Below are positions 5,729-8,835 of a stretch of 8,835 nt of DNA, piece by piece. The DNA is taken from positions 1 through 8,835 of the forward strand of contig JAKLQT010000234.1 of the NCBI GenBank assembly GCA_022013205.1. Direction: 5' to 3'. The notes beneath the pieces were generated by a model. That model was not told the origin of the DNA and searched no databases. It worked only from the letters and a program-made list of their open reading frames with translations. Position 1 is the first letter of the stretch. Every line of letters begins with the position of its first letter. A program made the translations under genes and the position numbers. The stretch comes from Candidatus Omnitrophota bacterium (GTDB taxonomy: Bacteria > Omnitrophota > Gorgyraeia > B26-G9).

Positions 5729-7102
5729 TTATTTAGTTATTTCATCAACCTTTTTCACGCTCACCGTAATAAGATATACTAGAACAATAGCCATGATCGT
5801 TAATGCAATAATAAGAAGCTGCTTAGGCGATATTATTGGCTTCTGCTCGAGGTCAGCTTTTTCATTTACCTTCTCTTGTCCAATTTCCCAGCGCTCTCCC
5901 GTTACTAAAGGTATTTCAGCTAACACGGAAGAAACGTCATAATTAGGAGATTTAAAATCCTGCCCGCCATAATAAACATTCAAATATTTTTCATTATTAT
6001 GAAAAAATATTATCTCGTGAACAGAACCTTCTGCTTTAACAGAACTCACTTCAATTGGCGCGTTATCGTAATTAAATATACTAACGCGATATTGCACATG
6101 CCTATTTTCAGTAAACGGCAACTCAATCTTAAGCTTTTCATTATAAAAATTACCGGCACTTATGTTAAATAGCTCCGAAGAAACAAGCCTGATCCATTTT
6201 GCCTCAGAACCAGAATCATCAGCAGCTTCCACAAGAACTTTACGTTTAAAGTTCTTGCTTTTAACATTAAACAATATACGGGTTAAAGGTTCTCTCTTAG
6301 AAACTAAATAGATCTCGCTGGTTTTATCTTTTTCATTAATCTTTACCTCCCTTATCGCAAGAGGATATGGGATCATTTTCTTTTCACCATAAACTGGTTT
6401 TTCTTCCTGAGAAACAAAATCAAGACCGTTAATACGCAACACCCCCTCATAACGCGTAAATGCCGCGTACTCTTCTTGAACTTTGCCTTGCGTATATTTA
6501 GTAAATATTTGAGAAAACGAGGAAACAAGCGCTTGAGCCACATTATCAATGACAATCTTATAATACTTGAAAAATCTTTTATTGAACGATACTCTGGTAT
6601 TTCTAAGGTCTATAAATCGTGAATAATCAAAAATCGGCTGATTCTCACAAAGAATATGCCATTGTTCTTTATTGTCACTTCCATATATTGACACTGTCTT
6701 TTCGAAATTATCATTTGACGTTTTAATCGTTAACTCAGAAGGCACAAATTTTATTTTCTTCTGCTCTTTGGCATCTCTCTCCACGATAATACTAAGGCTA
6801 TTATCCGGCAGCTCTTCAAGACTTAAGATTTTCATCTTAAGGGGATCCTCTTTGATTATTATTTCCTTGCCTCTTAGCTTCCGTACTAGATAAGGAATTT
6901 CGTTATTTTTCGCATCGTAGATCCTAAGATTAGCAAACGCATTATCAGTATTAAGATACATCTGACTATCAAAAGTAACCGCACCCACTTCATTTTCTAT
7001 ATTTTTAGGCGCAGCTATCTCTTTATAGAACAAACATTCATTTGCCAATCCAACTACTGCTAAGAAAATAAAAATAATTAAGATATTAACTGTTTTTTTC
7101 AT
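5729..7102 (-). CDS. DUF3999 family protein, exported and membrane-anchored
   Basis: The 457-residue protein begins with a signal peptide (hydrophobic 5-20; cleavage near GLA-NE is likely) and ends with one transmembrane helix at about 428-448 plus a short basic tail. The bulk is therefore outside the cytoplasm. Residues about 135-190 (SIYGSDNKEQWHIL, then IFDYS and FFKYYKIVIDN) look like a discoidin-type beta-sandwich, and residues about 285-345 repeat that plan. This is the DUF3999 arrangement; the family's biochemical role is not known, though the fold suggests carbohydrate or envelope binding (inference). GAGGAG precedes the ATG by 5-6 nt, and the ATG overlaps the stop of the DUF2339 gene by 4 bp, so the two are translationally coupled. 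Pairing of DUF3999 with DUF2339 is known in other bacteria and supports both calls. Confidence 0.85.
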   Translation of the reverse strand: MKKTVNILIIFIFLAVVGLANECLFYKEIAAPKNIENEVGAVTFDSQMYLNTDNAFANLRIYDAKNNEIPYLVRKLRGKEIIIKEDPLKMKILSLEELPDNSLSIIVERDAKEQKKIKFVPSELTIKTSNDNFEKTVSIYGSDNKEQWHILCENQPIFDYSRFIDLRNTRVSFNKRFFKYYKIVIDNVAQALVSSFSQIFTKYTQGKVQEEYAAFTRYEGVLRINGLDFVSQEEKPVYGEKKMIPYPLAIREVKINEKDKTSEIYLVSKREPLTRILFNVKSKNFKRKVLVEAADDSGSEAKWIRLVSSELFNISAGNFYNEKLKIELPFTENRHVQYRVSIFNYDNAPIEVSSVKAEGSVHEIIFFHNNEKYLNVYYGGQDFKSPNYDVSSVLAEIPLVTGERWEIGQEKVNEKADLEQKPIISPKQLLIIALTIMAIVLVYLITVSVKKVDEITK

Positions 7103-8835
7103 TTCTTCTCCTCTATAGCAAATTTCTTATTTGCATGAATATAAGCAAAAGATCCTCCTATTAACATTATGCCCAAAAGCATAAAAGCAATTACTCTATG
7201 CAAAGCCTCCATTTCCGCAAGATCAAAAAAGAATACTTTCCCCACAACCACAACAAACAATATAAGCCCGCTATAGCGCCAGGCTTTACTCGACTTAACA
7301 ATCCCGATTATAAGGTAGGTAACAGCAAATAGAGCCCAGGCCACTGATATAGCACCTTCCTTAAAAGACCGTACATACCAATAGAAGGAGGTATAGGTTT
7401 CAAGAGAACCATTAACGAAGAGCAAAGCTGTGCTTATAACTGTAAAAGTTTTACGATAAACTATTAAATCGTGTTTATTAGAAACCAGTTGCATGATCCC
7501 AATTATATAAAGAAAGACTACGCCATAATCAAAAAAACGTATCAGCGTGGACACCGAACCTTTTTCGTAAATATACCCGTGAATATTGCTCACCCAGCCG
7601 GAATAATCACAAATAAATAATTTACTTATAATAACCACCATTAATAGAATTGCTGCTGATAAAAAAATGCTCCTTTTTGTAGAAAAATAATTATATAAAA
7701 TATATGCCCCTAATATACAACATAACAACGTAAGCACTGGCATCTGTAATAGCAGGCAGTAGGCAGCCATCTGAAAAAACTCTAAATACAGAATAAAGAA
7801 CATGAAGGCCACTCCACCCCAAAACATTACTTCACGCGAAACTGCTGACGATACGAATAACCTGCTGTTACTATTCTCTGCTACAGTAAAATCATCCAGC
7901 TGGTTAATTTTACGTTTATGTAAGAAGAAAGCGCTAAAAAAAGAAGTGATCACTACCCCAAAAGTCCAAATTCGATTAAAAAATATTGGCCAATATTCAC
8001 GCATTGGCCTAGCCGCCCCATAATATCCTGCGAATTTGTTCGGCATATCTATAAATACTAGTCTGCCCACAACCAATAAATATAAAACATGGGAAAGATT
8101 AATCAGCAAATTACTATTTAATTTTAACCCTATCCACAGAAAGAAAAATGCCTGTAATGCCCAGCATATGGCAACCGTTTCTTTTTGCGTAATTAACGGC
8201 ACCGCCCAAACAGTAAAGAATCCCGCGACACCAATCAAGCAAATTAACAAACTACGGTCATTGCTGCGATTCTTAAGAAAAACATAAATTTGCGCTACAT
8301 AAAAAATAGCTACACCGATAGCCATAACTGCAGGCCAAGGACGGCCATAAGCATTTAAGATCAAAAAATATGCCGTTGAGGCATAAAAAACAGAATTAAA
8401 AAGCATATGGATTATTTCTAAATTTGACGATTGTTTACGCTTAACTAGATTATAATAATATACAATCATTCCATGCAGAACAAACAATAAAGTAAGACAG
8501 GTTATTGTTCCCGTAAAATCTCTTTTGATTTGATACCCGGGAAAACTCATAAATACTAAAATCCAGGTAAATATAAACCCAAGGTAGTTTAATAAACGCC
8601 AGTTACGTACATGGGCTATACTTAAAATGCCAACACTAAGTATCAACATATAAGCGTATAACCCTACTGGGCTCACGTTAGGAGTGCTTAATATTATCGG
8701 CGTACAATAACCGCCAATAATACCAAAAATAGCCACAAGTTGTGAATTAAACTTATAAGACATTATCCCCGCAACAATTGTAATTAAAGCCATAAAAGCA
8801 AAGGCTCCGATAAATGGAATCTTGTTATACAAGGG
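7099..8835 (-). CDS. DUF2339 polytopic membrane protein, N-terminus outside window
   Basis: The visible 578 residues are almost all hydrophobic helices, roughly 17 or more, joined by short loops. Diagnostic family features are the early segment SQLVAIFGIIGGYCTPIILST (from about residue 30) and the C-terminal block with GAISVAWALF, GKVFFFDLAEMEALHRV (531-547) and a final helix before a short charged tail. The open frame runs through the window edge (CCC TTG TAT at 8835-8827). The family's early conserved region also lies well inside a typical protein of 700-1000 residues, so I treat it as truncated and not as starting at the TTG at 8832. DUF2339 proteins are integral membrane proteins of unknown function. 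Its last codons contain the ribosome-binding site of the DUF3999 gene. Confidence 0.88.
   Translation of the reverse strand, partial: PLYNKIPFIGAFAFMALITIVAGIMSYKFNSQLVAIFGIIGGYCTPIILSTPNVSPVGLYAYMLILSVGILSIAHVRNWRLLNYLGFIFTWILVFMSFPGYQIKRDFTGTITCLTLLFVLHGMIVYYYNLVKRKQSSNLEIIHMLFNSVFYASTAYFLILNAYGRPWPAVMAIGVAIFYVAQIYVFLKNRSNDRSLLICLIGVAGFFTVWAVPLITQKETVAICWALQAFFFLWIGLKLNSNLLINLSHVLYLLVVGRLVFIDMPNKFAGYYGAARPMREYWPIFFNRIWTFGVVITSFFSAFFLHKRKINQLDDFTVAENSNSRLFVSSAVSREVMFWGGVAFMFFILYLEFFQMAAYCLLLQMPVLTLLCCILGAYILYNYFSTKRSIFLSAAILLMVVIISKLFICDYSGWVSNIHGYIYEKGSVSTLIRFFDYGVVFLYIIGIMQLVSNKHDLIVYRKTFTVISTALLFVNGSLETYTSFYWYVRSFKEGAISVAWALFAVTYLIIGIVKSSKAWRYSGLILFVVVVGKVFFFDLAEMEALHRVIAFMLLGIMLIGGSFAYIHANKKFAIEEKK

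Noticed and set aside
5447..5782. Plus-strand open frame of 111 codons running into the DUF3999 gene end
   Set aside because: It overlaps the true minus-strand gene, is made of proline- and phenylalanine-rich low-complexity sequence typical of an antisense shadow, and has no ribosome site.
8827..8832. TTG at 8832 as the start of the DUF2339 gene
   Set aside because: The frame stays open to the window edge, no ribosome site can be seen and the family normally has a long region before this point.

Overview
The window reads as a moderately AT-rich stretch (by eye about 40% G+C) of a chromosome from a diderm (Gram-negative-type) bacterium. It carries a TamB-like periplasmic protein and a LapA-domain protein, which only make sense with an outer membrane. 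Genes are tightly packed with good Shine-Dalgarno sequences, and TGA is used as a normal stop at several gene ends. The mix of conserved but poorly characterised families would suit an uncultured lineage such as Omnitrophota, but that placement is a guess. I see no integrase, transposase, CRISPR array, tRNA or rRNA. Every gene I accept is on the minus strand, so transcription runs from high to low coordinates.

Layout in transcription order. (1) 8835-5729: a DUF2339 polytopic membrane protein (N-terminus beyond the window) overlaps by 4 bp a DUF3999 signal-peptide protein. This is a recurrent gene pair of unknown function. (2) 5728-4747: about 980 bp with little coding content. It holds GC-richer patches, a terminator with a U7 tract, a sigma70-like promoter, one possible 72-residue gene of unknown function and two closely spaced related palindromes. 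(3) 4746-1242: a four-gene envelope operon, made of a short TamB-like protein, a LapA-domain protein, a membrane protein ending in a TrkA-C (RCK_C) domain, and a U32-family protein of the RNA-hydroxylase type. Gaps are 17 bp, 3 bp and a 4-bp overlap. (4) 1088-399: a YchF-like protein that has lost its GTPase motifs but keeps the helical hairpin and the TGS domain. (5) 259 bp with an 11-bp hairpin and a promoter, followed by the first 46 codons of a CBS-domain protein that runs out of the window at position 1.

Most of the window is ordinary conserved chromosome. I do not see a clear new multi-gene system. The best candidates for a second look are the GTPase-less YchF paralogue, the single-pore-loop TrkA-C protein inside a TamB/LapA operon, and the patchwork intergenic region at 4935-5728.
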